From NCBI GenBank assembly GCA_965277105.1, contig OZ255710.1:1240001-1304000 (forward strand): a DNA stretch of 64,000 nt, given 5' to 3'. A model generated the notes under the pieces. The model was not told where the DNA came from and searched no databases. It saw nothing but the letters and a program-made list of their open reading frames with translations. The first letter of the stretch is position 1; each line of letters opens with the position of its first letter. Shown one piece after another: positions 35,564 to 43,744 of the stretch. This DNA is from CAXSBA01 sp965277105. GTDB lineage: Bacteria > Spirochaetota > UBA12135 > COTS27 > CAXSBA01. A program made the position numbers and the translations under genes.

Positions 35564-35661
35564 TTAATTAAAGTAAATTAATTTTTTAAATTTATTGCTA
35601 ACTTTTTTACTACGCCCATAAAAGAAGTTAAAAATATTTCCTAGAAATAAAATAAAAATGT

Positions 35662-35667
35662 TACAAT
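35662..35667 (+). promoter_or_regulatory. -10 box of fabD abutting its start codon
   Basis: TGTTACAAT carries an extended -10 (TG, then TACAAT at 35662-35667) whose end is only six bases from the fabD ATG. Transcription would begin at or within a base or two of the ATG, and no ribosome site is present, so a leaderless transcript is likely. Confidence 0.5.
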
Positions 35668-35673
35668 TACGCT

Positions 35674-36519
35674 ATGGAAAAAGTTTTAATGTTTCCGGGA
35701 CAAGGTTCCCAAAAAATCGGTATGGGAGAAGAGTTATTCCCACTTTTCCCTAAAGAAGTTATCCTAGCAGAAGATATTTTAGGCTATTCTATAAAAGACA
35801 TGTGCCTAGAAGCAGCAAACCAAGAAAAGTTAAACCAAACCCAATACACTCAGCCTTTATTATTTTTGGTTAATCACTTAGCTTTCCTTGATTTTTTAAA
35901 AACAGATGATTCGTCATTTGCCATTTCTGTTGGTCATAGCCTTGGGGAGTACAACGCTCTTTTAGCTGCTGGAGTTTTTTCTTTGGAAGATGGGCTTACC
36001 ATCGTTAAAAAACGAGGAGAATTAATGAGTGAGGCTAAGAACGGAGGCATGGCCGCTGTTTTGGGATTAGAGGACGGTATTGTAGAAGAAGCCATCGAAA
36101 AAATTCCTCAAGTTGAAATTGCTAATTATAATGCTTCTGGACAAATTGTTTTAAGTGGGGATGTAACTGCATTGCAGCAAGCTGAAAAAGAGCTCCAAAA
36201 AGCAGGGATGAGGAAATTTATTTTACTCCCAGTAAGTGGGGCTTTTCATTCTTCTTTTATGAAAGATTCTTCTAAAGAATTTCATAACTTTTTAAACAAC
36301 TTTTCATTTAAACCTCCGCAAAAGCAAGTTATCGCTAATGTTACCGCTGAAAAATACCCAACAACAGCAGATGGAATAAAGGAATGTTTGGTAAAGCAGC
36401 TATTCTCTTCGGTTAAATGGAAGCAAAGCATAGTGTATCTTAAAAAAGAATATGGAGATTTAGACTTCAAAGAGATCGGTCCGGGAAATGTTTTGAAAGG
36501 ACTTTTAAGAAGAATTTAG
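35674..36519 (+). CDS. fabD: malonyl-CoA:ACP transacylase
   Basis: FabD transfers malonyl from CoA to acyl carrier protein for fatty acid synthesis, 281 residues. The N-terminal FPGQGSQKIGMGEE forms the oxyanion hole, Ser89 in GHSLGEYNAL is the nucleophile, and the His in GAFHSSFM (about 194) is its partner. The late KQSIVYL and EIGPGNVLKGL are FabD signatures. It heads a run with trpC and trpF; no other fab genes are nearby. No Shine-Dalgarno sequence precedes the ATG. Confidence 0.96.
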   Translation: MEKVLMFPGQGSQKIGMGEELFPLFPKEVILAEDILGYSIKDMCLEAANQEKLNQTQYTQPLLFLVNHLAFLDFLKTDDSSFAISVGHSLGEYNALLAAGVFSLEDGLTIVKKRGELMSEAKNGGMAAVLGLEDGIVEEAIEKIPQVEIANYNASGQIVLSGDVTALQQAEKELQKAGMRKFILLPVSGAFHSSFMKDSSKEFHNFLNNFSFKPPQKQVIANVTAEKYPTTADGIKECLVKQLFSSVKWKQSIVYLKKEYGDLDFKEIGPGNVLKGLLRRI

Positions 36520-36538
36520 TCTCTGTTTTTAAACTAAA

Positions 36539-37318
36539 ATGTCTTTTCTTGATCGCGTTGTTGAAGAAACCAAAGAAAAATACTGGCACAGAGACAAAAA
36601 CCTAACTATTCCTTCGGTTAATCAAAAAAAAAATAGTGAAAAAATTTATAAAAAATTAACCAAAAAATTTTTGGTTATCACTGAGTGTAAAAAGGCTTCT
36701 CCTTCAAGGGGAATAATTGCCAAAAGGTACAGCATCCCTCCTTTAGTAAAAGCTTATGAGGAAGGTGGGGCTAGAGCTATTTCCATTTTAACTGAAGAGA
36801 AATATTTTTTAGGTTCTTTTAAAGACATTACTAAAGCAAAGCAAAATACTTCTCTTCCTATTCTCTGCAAAGACTTCGTCTTAACCAAACATCAAGTGGT
36901 AGAGGCTTGGCAGACCGGGGCCAGCTTAGTTTTATTAATCGTTAAAATTTTACCACCAGCCCTTTACTTAGAATTAGCTAATCTTATTTGTCAACTAGGG
37001 ATGGTGCCTTTAGTGGAAATATTTGATTACGAAGAATTTCAAGTTGCAAGTACTTTTAAAGGGAGTTTTTTTTTAGGAATTAATAATCGTAATCTAAATA
37101 CTTTAACCACTAATGTGGATCATGCTATCACCATTAAAAAAAAAATTCAAAAATCGTTTCCCCAATTTTCTGCCCCCATTATTTCCGAATCTGGGCTCAC
37201 TTCTTTTCAAGAAGTTGCTTTGCTAAAAGAAAATGGGTTTTCTGGTATTTTAGTAGGAGAGCATTTACTATTACAACAGGATAAAAAAAAAGCCCTAAAA
37301 AAACTCCTTAATGGTTAA
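36539..37318 (+). CDS. trpC: indole-3-glycerol phosphate synthase
   Basis: TIM-barrel enzyme of tryptophan synthesis, 259 residues. The key blocks are LVITECKKASPSRG (catalytic Lys of strand 1), AISILTEEKYFLGSF, LPILCKDFVL, GINNRNL and ISESGLTSF with GILVGEHLL, all diagnostic. It is 20 bases after fabD and overlaps trpF by eight bases. The other trp genes are elsewhere or absent. Confidence 0.96.
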   Translation: MSFLDRVVEETKEKYWHRDKNLTIPSVNQKKNSEKIYKKLTKKFLVITECKKASPSRGIIAKRYSIPPLVKAYEEGGARAISILTEEKYFLGSFKDITKAKQNTSLPILCKDFVLTKHQVVEAWQTGASLVLLIVKILPPALYLELANLICQLGMVPLVEIFDYEEFQVASTFKGSFFLGINNRNLNTLTTNVDHAITIKKKIQKSFPQFSAPIISESGLTSFQEVALLKENGFSGILVGEHLLLQQDKKKALKKLLNG

Positions 37319-37964
37319 GCTCAAGGTCTGTGGCATAACCAAAGAAGAAGATTTAAAAAAAGCCATCGCTCTTCATTTTGATTATACGGGTTTTATTTTT
37401 TATCCTCCTTCTCCTAGATACGTTTCAATTACTAAGGCAACTCATCTCGTCCAAAAAATTGATTTCGGCAATACCTTAAAGGTCGGAGTTTTTGTTGATT
37501 CCCCTTTAGAAGAAATACGAGAAGCCATTGAAACATTAAAGTTAGAAGTGATTCAACTTCATGGGAAAGAAGATCAAAAAATGATTAATGAATTAAAAAA
37601 AACTAACGTCCGAGAAATTTGGAAAGTTTTTTTAGTAAGAGATCAAAAAACAATTGACCAAACTAAAAGCTATCAAAATGATTATTTTTTAATTGATTAC
37701 TACCATCAAACTTTAAAAGGAGGAACTGGTCTTTCTATTGCCAACAACCTACTAACGCCTTGGCTCAACTTAGATAAAAAAATTATTCTAGCAGGAGGAT
37801 TAAACTTAACCAAAGCAAAAATCATAATAGAAGAAAACCAAAAAGGTAATTTCCTTAAACTCCCCTACGCTTTTGATTTTAATTCTGGATTAGAAGAAAA
37901 GCCCGGTGAGAAAAATCATCAAAAGATGGAAGAACTAATGAAATTTTTTCAGAGGATAAAGTAA
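37311..37964 (+). CDS. trpF: phosphoribosylanthranilate isomerase
   Basis: TrpF catalyses the Amadori step of tryptophan synthesis, 217 residues in a TIM barrel. The N-terminal LKVCGITKEEDL contains the catalytic Cys, IQLHGKED is the active-site strand, and LAGGLNL closes the phosphate site. It overlaps trpC by eight bases, so the two are translated together. The C-terminal FDFNSGLEEKPGEKNHQKM is the usual substrate loop with the SSGVE-type motif altered to NSGLE. Confidence 0.95.
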   Translation: MVKLKVCGITKEEDLKKAIALHFDYTGFIFYPPSPRYVSITKATHLVQKIDFGNTLKVGVFVDSPLEEIREAIETLKLEVIQLHGKEDQKMINELKKTNVREIWKVFLVRDQKTIDQTKSYQNDYFLIDYYHQTLKGGTGLSIANNLLTPWLNLDKKIILAGGLNLTKAKIIIEENQKGNFLKLPYAFDFNSGLEEKPGEKNHQKMEELMKFFQRIK

Positions 37965-38046
37965 TTTAGTTATTAACTAACTTTGAATTAATTTTATTTT
38001 TTTATTTACTAATTTTACTTTTTGATTTAAGAAATTATTATAAATA

Positions 38047-39837
38047 ATGAACTATCTTGAAATTATTAAAGATAAAGCCAACATTGTAGACATTATTAGC
38101 GAAAAAATAAATGTCATTAAAAAAGGCAGGAATATTAAAGCGCTTTGCCCTTTTCACGATGACAAAAATCCATCCTTAGTTATTTCTGAAAGCAAGCAAC
38201 TTTTTAAATGCTTCTCTTGTGGCATGGGAGGTGATGTCGTAAAATTCTTAATGGAATTTGAAAAAATAAGTTTTAAAGAAGCCCTCAAAATATTAGCCGA
38301 AAGATATAACGTAGCCCTGCCTTCGTCTTTTAACTTAAAAGATACCACGTACATTGACCTTTATCTTTTAGAAAAAACCATTAACCAAATAACGGCCAAT
38401 ACTTATCATGATTACTTATACAAGGGGGCCGAAGCTAGTTTAGGAAGAAAGTATTTAATCAAAAGAAAAATTAATCAAGAAGCACTAACTACTTTTAAAA
38501 TAGGTTATGCCCCGAATAAAAAAGATTTTTTGCTCAATATTTTAAAAAAAAAATATTCTCCAGAAAAAATAATTAAAACCACTCTAGTGAAAAAAAATTA
38601 TTATAATGAATATATCGATTTTTTCTTTACTAGAGTTATTTTCCCCATTGTTAATGAAAAAAATGAAGTGCTAGGATTTGGAGGACGAGCTTTAAAAGAA
38701 AAACAAGAACCTAAATATCTCAACTCCCTTGAAGCGCCTTGGTTTAAAAAAAGAGAAATCCTTTATGGGTTTCGAGAGTCTTACCAAAATATCTTAAAAA
38801 AGCGGGCTGTTTATTTAGTTGAAGGTTATTTTGATGTCATTGCTTTTTATCAAATAGGCCTGCCCGCAGTAGCGCCTTTAGGAACGTCTTTTACCAAAGA
38901 GCAAGTAACAAAAATAAAGCGTTACGTTGATAAAGTTTTCTTAGTATTTGATAGTGACCCAGCAGGAGTAACTGCTAGCTTAAAGGCTATTCGTCTTTTA
39001 ATGGAAAATGAAGTTGATGGGTATATCATTACCTTACCAGCGGGGCAAGATCCCTTTGATGTAGTAAGCGAATGGGCTGAAGAAAAAGTTTTCGATTTTT
39101 TTGCGAAGAACCAAAAACCTATTCAAACTTATTTATTGGATTATTATAATCCTCATAAACAAGCATCGCCTGTTTTAAAAAAAGAATACCTGCAAGAAAT
39201 TTTACAGTACTACCAAGTAATTCGCGATAAATATTTAAAACAAAACTTCGCTGAAGAAATTGAAAAATTATTTAGAATTGCTCCGGAAAAATATTACCAG
39301 CAAAACCAGCAAGTAAGAAAACCAGTTTCTACTCCCGCTAAAAAAAACCCTTCTCTAACCACCAAAGAAAGGGAGTTAATTATTTTTCTCTGCAATCACC
39401 CTAGCTATTTAAACTCCGCTAAAGCAGTTTTGAAAAGCACTGACTTCGAAGATAGTTTCAGTGGGTATATTTACAAAAAACTCATCCTCCACAACAATCC
39501 TGATTTTATCAAAATTGAAAATATATTAAAATTATTTGCTAAGCCCGATGAAAAAGTCATTGTTGATTTCATTATTAGTAAAGTGGTGAAAACATCTTCT
39601 ACTTCGAGTAATCAAGAAGTGCCTCAAGCAGAAAACGTTAAAGAAGAATTTGAAAATAGAATTTCTTTTTTAAAATTAGAAAACCTTAAGAATAAAATTG
39701 AAAAAATTAATATTATAATTAAAGAGAGTATAAAAGAAAATAACGATGAGAAAAGAGAAAAACTACAAGAAGAAAAAGAAGTTCTCACTAAAGAAAAAGA
39801 AAATTTAGAGAATTTTTTAAGGAGCTCTTCTTTTTAA
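38047..39837 (+). CDS. dnaG: DNA primase
   Basis: DnaG makes RNA primers at the replication fork, 596 residues. The N-terminal zinc ribbon is intact: Cys34, His37, Cys55, Cys58 in CPFHDDKNPS and CFSC. The catalytic core has the GGRALKEKQEPKYLNS segment and the Toprim motifs VEGYFDVIAF and VFLVFDSDPAG. The C-terminal part (about 430-596) is Lys/Glu-rich and helical and would bind DnaB. The -10-like TATTAT at 38036 is close to the ATG, so the leader is very short. rpoD, often next to dnaG, is not here. Confidence 0.96.
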   Translation: MNYLEIIKDKANIVDIISEKINVIKKGRNIKALCPFHDDKNPSLVISESKQLFKCFSCGMGGDVVKFLMEFEKISFKEALKILAERYNVALPSSFNLKDTTYIDLYLLEKTINQITANTYHDYLYKGAEASLGRKYLIKRKINQEALTTFKIGYAPNKKDFLLNILKKKYSPEKIIKTTLVKKNYYNEYIDFFFTRVIFPIVNEKNEVLGFGGRALKEKQEPKYLNSLEAPWFKKREILYGFRESYQNILKKRAVYLVEGYFDVIAFYQIGLPAVAPLGTSFTKEQVTKIKRYVDKVFLVFDSDPAGVTASLKAIRLLMENEVDGYIITLPAGQDPFDVVSEWAEEKVFDFFAKNQKPIQTYLLDYYNPHKQASPVLKKEYLQEILQYYQVIRDKYLKQNFAEEIEKLFRIAPEKYYQQNQQVRKPVSTPAKKNPSLTTKERELIIFLCNHPSYLNSAKAVLKSTDFEDSFSGYIYKKLILHNNPDFIKIENILKLFAKPDEKVIVDFIISKVVKTSSTSSNQEVPQAENVKEEFENRISFLKLENLKNKIEKINIIIKESIKENNDEKREKLQEEKEVLTKEKENLENFLRSSSF

Positions 39838-39863
39838 ACTCATCAATTAATCACTATAGAAAA

Positions 39864-40175
39864 ATGCATTTATTAACTTTACCTATCGTTGGCTGTTTTT
39901 TTTACCCTTTTTATAGAAAATCGAAGAACGCTTTTAAAACGCTAAGTTTGAGTATTTTGTTTCAACTCTATTTTATTTTATCGAATTACATGCTATTTTT
40001 TTTCCTGCAAGTTCTCCCTTATTTTTTAGAAAACCCCATTCACGTAGCGATTTTAATTAATAATGTCGTGGTTGTTTTTTTTTTTTTATATTTAAACTAC
40101 ACCATCCAATATCAAAAAACTGAAGAAATTTTTTCTAAATTTTTTACTAACCAACCTTTTAAACCAATAAAATAA
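39864..40175 (+). CDS. small membrane protein of unknown function
   Basis: 103 residues with three hydrophobic segments (start to 17, about 28-60, about 68-88) and a short polar end. I do not recognise it. The ATG has no clear ribosome site, and it lies 26 bases after dnaG on the same strand. The coding sequence contains a run of 13 T at 40075-40087 (codons for VVFFFL), so length variants by slippage would change the frame for the last 28 residues. It may be a real small gene or a fragment of a larger one. Confidence 0.5.
   Translation: MHLLTLPIVGCFFYPFYRKSKNAFKTLSLSILFQLYFILSNYMLFFFLQVLPYFLENPIHVAILINNVVVVFFFLYLNYTIQYQKTEEIFSKFFTNQPFKPIK
40075..40087 (+). repeat. T13 homopolymer tract inside the small membrane protein gene
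   Basis: Thirteen consecutive T, the longest single-base run I noticed in the window. Runs of this length are prone to replication or transcription slippage. Here a one-base change would shift the last quarter of the reading frame. Confidence 0.6.
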
Positions 40176-40186
40176 TAAACTTCAAA

Positions 40187-40434
40187 AAATAAAATTACTA
40201 ATAATTATAACTTTTTTTATTCTCGCTAATTGCTTGTGGAACACCAAGTGAACAATGAGGTTCTAGCAAGCCGGATCATCATGCTGTAGAAAATTTCAAA
40301 AATCCAGCTGGAAGACCTAAATAGCGTTTTAGCTGGGATACTCTAACGGGAAAAGAAGTATAAAAGCAGCAGAAAAAGGACTAGAAAAAGAAAAAGTAGC
40401 TATTTTAAAAACTGGCGAAACTATAACTTTTTGA
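40187..40434 (+). pseudogene. decayed lipoprotein gene
   Basis: Two frames together read like a lipoprotein. A hydrophobic start (KLLIIITFF) is followed after a frame change by LFSLIACGTPSEQ, a good lipobox with its Cys, and then by SSKPDHHAVENFKNP, RFSWDTLTGKEV and, after another shift, KAAEKGLEKEKVAILKTGE. The frames are broken by TGA, TAG and TAA and by two frame shifts, and no start codon is left. All three stop types occur, so recoding is not an explanation. It fills most of the 417-base gap before the CDGSH gene; the rest holds the promoter region of that gene. Family unknown. Confidence 0.55.
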
Positions 40435-40592
40435 TGATGAGAAAAAACGATTCTAACTTTTACTTTAATTATTAAAAAATTGAGGGCTTCATTTTTTTTA
40501 CCAATTTTCATTAATCCTTAGCTTATAATTTTTTCATAGTATATTCTTATAGTATTTTTTAAATAACAAATTTAACTTTTAGGGAGGAATAA

Positions 40593-42134
40593 ATGAAACC
40601 AATTATTGCTAATAATAAACCAATAGAAGTTGCCTTAACCAAAGGTCAAGAATATTATTTTTGTGCTTGTGGTCGTTCAAAGACTCAACCTTTTTGCGAT
40701 GGCTCTCATGCCGGAAGTGAATTTAAACCTAAACCATTTGTCGCTGAAGAAGATGGTGGTGCTTACCTTTGTCGATGCAAGTATTCAAATAACACTCCTT
40801 TTTGCGACGGAACCCATAAGCAGTTTGCTGATGATGCCGTAGGTAAAGAAGGGCCCGAAGTCAAAACAACTAAAGCAGGAGCCCCTACTGCCCAGGAAAC
40901 CAAAGAAGAACCTACAGTTGAGTTTATTCATCAACTAGCTAGAGAAGGCCTCAGTAAGGTAGGGCATCACGGGCCATTAACTTCTATGGGAGTACCGCGT
41001 TATCAACTCCCTCATTGGAATGATATTCAAATTATGACCGCTCAAGTGGCCAAAAAACCCTTACTAGAAGATATGGAAGTTAAGACAGAATTAGTTATCG
41101 GCCCAAAAGCTCAAAAGCCATTAAAGTTAAAAATTCCTCTATTTATCTCAGATATGAGTTTTGGAGCATTATCCGAAGAAGCAAAAATTGCTTTAGCCCA
41201 AGGAGCAGAGTTAGCTGGGACTGGAATTTGCTCAGGGGAAGGCGGAATGCTACCCGAAGAACAACAAGCTAACTCAAGGTATTTTTATGAACTGGCTAGT
41301 GCCCAATTTGGTTATGATGAAAAAAAACTCACTAATGTTCAAGCCTTTCACTTTAAAGGAGGGCAGGGAGCAAAAACCGGAACAGGGGGACATCTTCCAG
41401 GCAGTAAAAATATTGGCAAAATCGCCGAAGTTCGTGGCATCCCAGTAGGAGAGCCTGCTATCTCTCCACCCACGTTTAAAAATTTGCATTCAGTAGAAGA
41501 TTTTAAAAAACTAGCTAATCGAGTTCGCGAAATTACTGGAGGAATCCCCATTGGTTTTAAATTAAGCGCCAACCACATTGAAGAAGATATTCAGTTTGCC
41601 TTAGATGCAAGTGCCGACTACATTATCCTAGACGGACGAGGAGGAGGCACTGGAGCTGCTCCAGAGATGTTTAGGGATCATATTAGCGTTCCGACAATTC
41701 CCGCACTTGCTAGAGCTCGACGCTACTTAGATAAGCAAGGAGTAAGTGGTGATGTTAGCTTGATAATAACTGGGGGACTGCGAGTACCAATTGATTTTGT
41801 CAAAGCAATGGCTTTAGGTGCTGATGGTGTTGCCGTTTCTAATAGTGCGATGCAGGCTATTGGTTGTGTGGCTGCTCGTATGTGTAATACCAATAATTGC
41901 CCTGCTGGTATCGCTACCCAAAAGTCTGATTTACGGCAGAGGATTAATATTGATAAATCAGCTAAGCAGTTAAAAAATTTCTTTCAAGCATCTGTTGAAT
42001 TGATGGAAGTTATGGCCAGGGCCTGTGGACACGATGCTTTAAGTAAATTTAACCTTAAAGATTTAGCAACTTGGAACCGGGATATGGCGCTACTTTCGGG
42101 AGTGCAGTATTCTGGAGTATTAGAACCTTATTAA
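40593..42134 (+). CDS. glutamate synthase-like FMN oxidoreductase with two N-terminal CDGSH iron-sulfur motifs
   Basis: 513 residues. The first 80 hold two CDGSH (mitoNEET-type) 2Fe-2S motifs, each three Cys and one His: Cys24, Cys26, Cys35, His39, and Cys60, Cys62, Cys71, His75. The rest (about 110-513) is the FMN/3Fe-4S domain of glutamate synthase (GltB central type), with GGMLPEEQQ, FKGGQGAKTGTGG, FKLSANHIEEDI, DGRGGGTGAAP and the cluster Cys in MCNTNNCPAGIATQ. There is no amidotransferase domain, so the electron acceptor and substrate are unknown. A strong AGGGAGG ribosome site precedes the ATG. Confidence 0.88.
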   Translation: MKPIIANNKPIEVALTKGQEYYFCACGRSKTQPFCDGSHAGSEFKPKPFVAEEDGGAYLCRCKYSNNTPFCDGTHKQFADDAVGKEGPEVKTTKAGAPTAQETKEEPTVEFIHQLAREGLSKVGHHGPLTSMGVPRYQLPHWNDIQIMTAQVAKKPLLEDMEVKTELVIGPKAQKPLKLKIPLFISDMSFGALSEEAKIALAQGAELAGTGICSGEGGMLPEEQQANSRYFYELASAQFGYDEKKLTNVQAFHFKGGQGAKTGTGGHLPGSKNIGKIAEVRGIPVGEPAISPPTFKNLHSVEDFKKLANRVREITGGIPIGFKLSANHIEEDIQFALDASADYIILDGRGGGTGAAPEMFRDHISVPTIPALARARRYLDKQGVSGDVSLIITGGLRVPIDFVKAMALGADGVAVSNSAMQAIGCVAARMCNTNNCPAGIATQKSDLRQRINIDKSAKQLKNFFQASVELMEVMARACGHDALSKFNLKDLATWNRDMALLSGVQYSGVLEPY

Positions 42135-42150
42135 TTAGTTGTTTTAAAAT

Positions 42151-42531
42151 ATGCGAATTACTCATATTGATCATATAGTGCTTACTGTTAGAGACATTGC
42201 TAGAACCGTCCAATTTTATGAGGCGGTTTTAGGAATGGTAAAAGAAAAATTTGGCAATGGTAGAATTGCTTTAAAATTTGGCAACCAAAAAATTAACCTA
42301 CACCTTTATCACCATGAATTAGAGCCGAAAGCCGAACATCCGCTGCCCGGATCAGAAGATTTATGCTTGATTACGGAAACGGAATTAGAAGAAGCTATGA
42401 AACATGTAAAAAGTAAAGGTGTAACTATTTTATCAGGCCCAGTAAAACGAACTGGTGCCTTAGGGCCTATTATTTCGTTTTATTTTCGTGATCCAGATAA
42501 AAATTTAATCGAAGTAGCTAATTATCAGTGA
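42151..42531 (+). CDS. VOC-family (glyoxalase-like) metalloprotein
   Basis: 126 residues in the vicinal-oxygen-chelate fold, two beta-alpha-beta-beta-beta units. ITHIDHIVLTVRDIARTVQFY is the first unit with its metal-binding His. The end DPDKNLIEVANYQ supplies the Glu ligand. It is close to the GLOD5-like group. It starts 16 bases after the CDGSH gene and is probably cotranscribed. Reaction unknown; glyoxalase I, dioxygenase and resistance proteins share this fold. Confidence 0.85.
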   Translation: MRITHIDHIVLTVRDIARTVQFYEAVLGMVKEKFGNGRIALKFGNQKINLHLYHHELEPKAEHPLPGSEDLCLITETELEEAMKHVKSKGVTILSGPVKRTGALGPIISFYFRDPDKNLIEVANYQ

Positions 42532-42644
42532 GCTCAGTAAATATAGTTGCGAGTTAGTATTACCTTCTTTATCGTTAACGTTATTTTATTAAAGACTGTA
42601 TTGAGCTTATATTAATTTTAAAAAATTAAAGAACATTTTCAAAA

Positions 42645-43544
42645 ATGATAATAGTTAGAATAATGGGTGGTTTAGGGAACCAAATGTTTCAGTATGCCTA
42701 TGCAAAATCATTACTCCATTTAGGGTATAATGTGAAAATCGATATAAATAGTTTCTATGAAGGACAACCTAAAAAAAGTAAAAAGCTAGCTAAAAGAAAA
42801 TATCAGCTTAATTTTTACAATATAACTATACCCATAGCAACTGAAACAGACATACATGAATTTTATAAAAAATTCTTTTTTCATAAGCTATTAAAAAAAA
42901 GAAAATATAGAGTTTACCCTAAAGATTCTTTTATAGAAAAAACCTTATCGTTTGATAAACAATTTATGCATCCACCCCAACATAGTTATATTATTGGTTA
43001 TTTTCAAAATGAGAATTATTTCAAACAAATTAAATCAGTTATTTTAAATAATTTTTCCATCAAAGGAAAGTTATCCCATTATTCTAAAACAGTTGAACAG
43101 CAAATAATCCAATCACCTACTAGTTGCTCTCTTCATATTAGAAGAGGAGATTTTTTAACAGCAAAATCAAGTGATATAAGATATCATGAATTATGTAGTT
43201 TAGACTATTATTATAAAGCTATTGATATAATAAAAAATAAAAATGGCAACACTAAATTTTTTATTTTTTCAGATGACTTAGATTGGGTGAAAAGAAATCT
43301 AAAAATTGCTAATTCTATATTTGTTAGCTCAAACTACGAAAGAATACCTCATGAGGATATATTTTTAATGAGCCAATGCAATCATAACATCATTGCTAAT
43401 AGTTCTTTTAGCTGGTGGGGGGGCTACCTTAATAAGTATCAAAATAAAATAGTAATTGCCCCTGAAAATTGGCTAACCAATAAAGAGGAAAATGCTCAAA
43501 TAAAAAATATAATATGTAGTAATTGGTTACGCTTAGAAAATTAA
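42645..43544 (+). CDS. glycosyltransferase family 11 (alpha-1,2-fucosyltransferase-like)
   Basis: 299 residues. The N-terminal MIIVRIMGGLGNQMFQYAYA, the GDP-sugar motif SLHIRRGDFL, FFIFSDDLDWVK and the late NSSFSWWGGYLN are the four conserved blocks of GT11. It would transfer fucose, or a related sugar, to a surface glycan. AT-richness and codon use (AGA, ATA, AAT) are above those of flanking genes, and it stands alone between unrelated genes with a possible transposase remnant next to it. This suggests acquisition by transfer. Sugar donor and acceptor cannot be read from the sequence. Confidence 0.9.
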   Translation: MIIVRIMGGLGNQMFQYAYAKSLLHLGYNVKIDINSFYEGQPKKSKKLAKRKYQLNFYNITIPIATETDIHEFYKKFFFHKLLKKRKYRVYPKDSFIEKTLSFDKQFMHPPQHSYIIGYFQNENYFKQIKSVILNNFSIKGKLSHYSKTVEQQIIQSPTSCSLHIRRGDFLTAKSSDIRYHELCSLDYYYKAIDIIKNKNGNTKFFIFSDDLDWVKRNLKIANSIFVSSNYERIPHEDIFLMSQCNHNIIANSSFSWWGGYLNKYQNKIVIAPENWLTNKEENAQIKNIICSNWLRLEN

Positions 43545-43577
43545 AAATATTACCCGTTTATATTATCAAATCTCTAG

Positions 43578-43715
43578 AGGCAATCAGTGATAAGCAAGAG
43601 TCATTACAATTTTCTAGATGAATGCTTAGCTGAATTTGTAGCGCTTTAATTACTTAATTACTTTAGGGTAACTGCGGATGGCTTACTTGCATTCAAGTTT
43701 ATAGAACAATTCTAG
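43578..43715 (+). pseudogene. possible remnant of an IS1595-like transposase C-terminus
   Basis: An open stretch reads ISKSHYNFLDECLAEFV before a TAA. It recalls the H-x(3-4)-YL-DEF-x-RFN end of IS1595/ISXO2-type transposases. The same frame continues after the TAA as YFRVTADGLLAFKFIEQF to a TAG, which would fit an eroded tail. No terminal repeats or catalytic part remain. The similarity is short and may be chance. Confidence 0.22.
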
Positions 43716-43744
43716 TTTATTAAAACCGATAGAATACCTAAAAA

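Noticed and set aside
40187..40434. Stop codon reassignment (TGA as Trp) to keep the lipoprotein frame open
   Set aside because: The remnant also contains TAG and TAA and two frame changes, and TGA ends normal genes here (for example rlmB).
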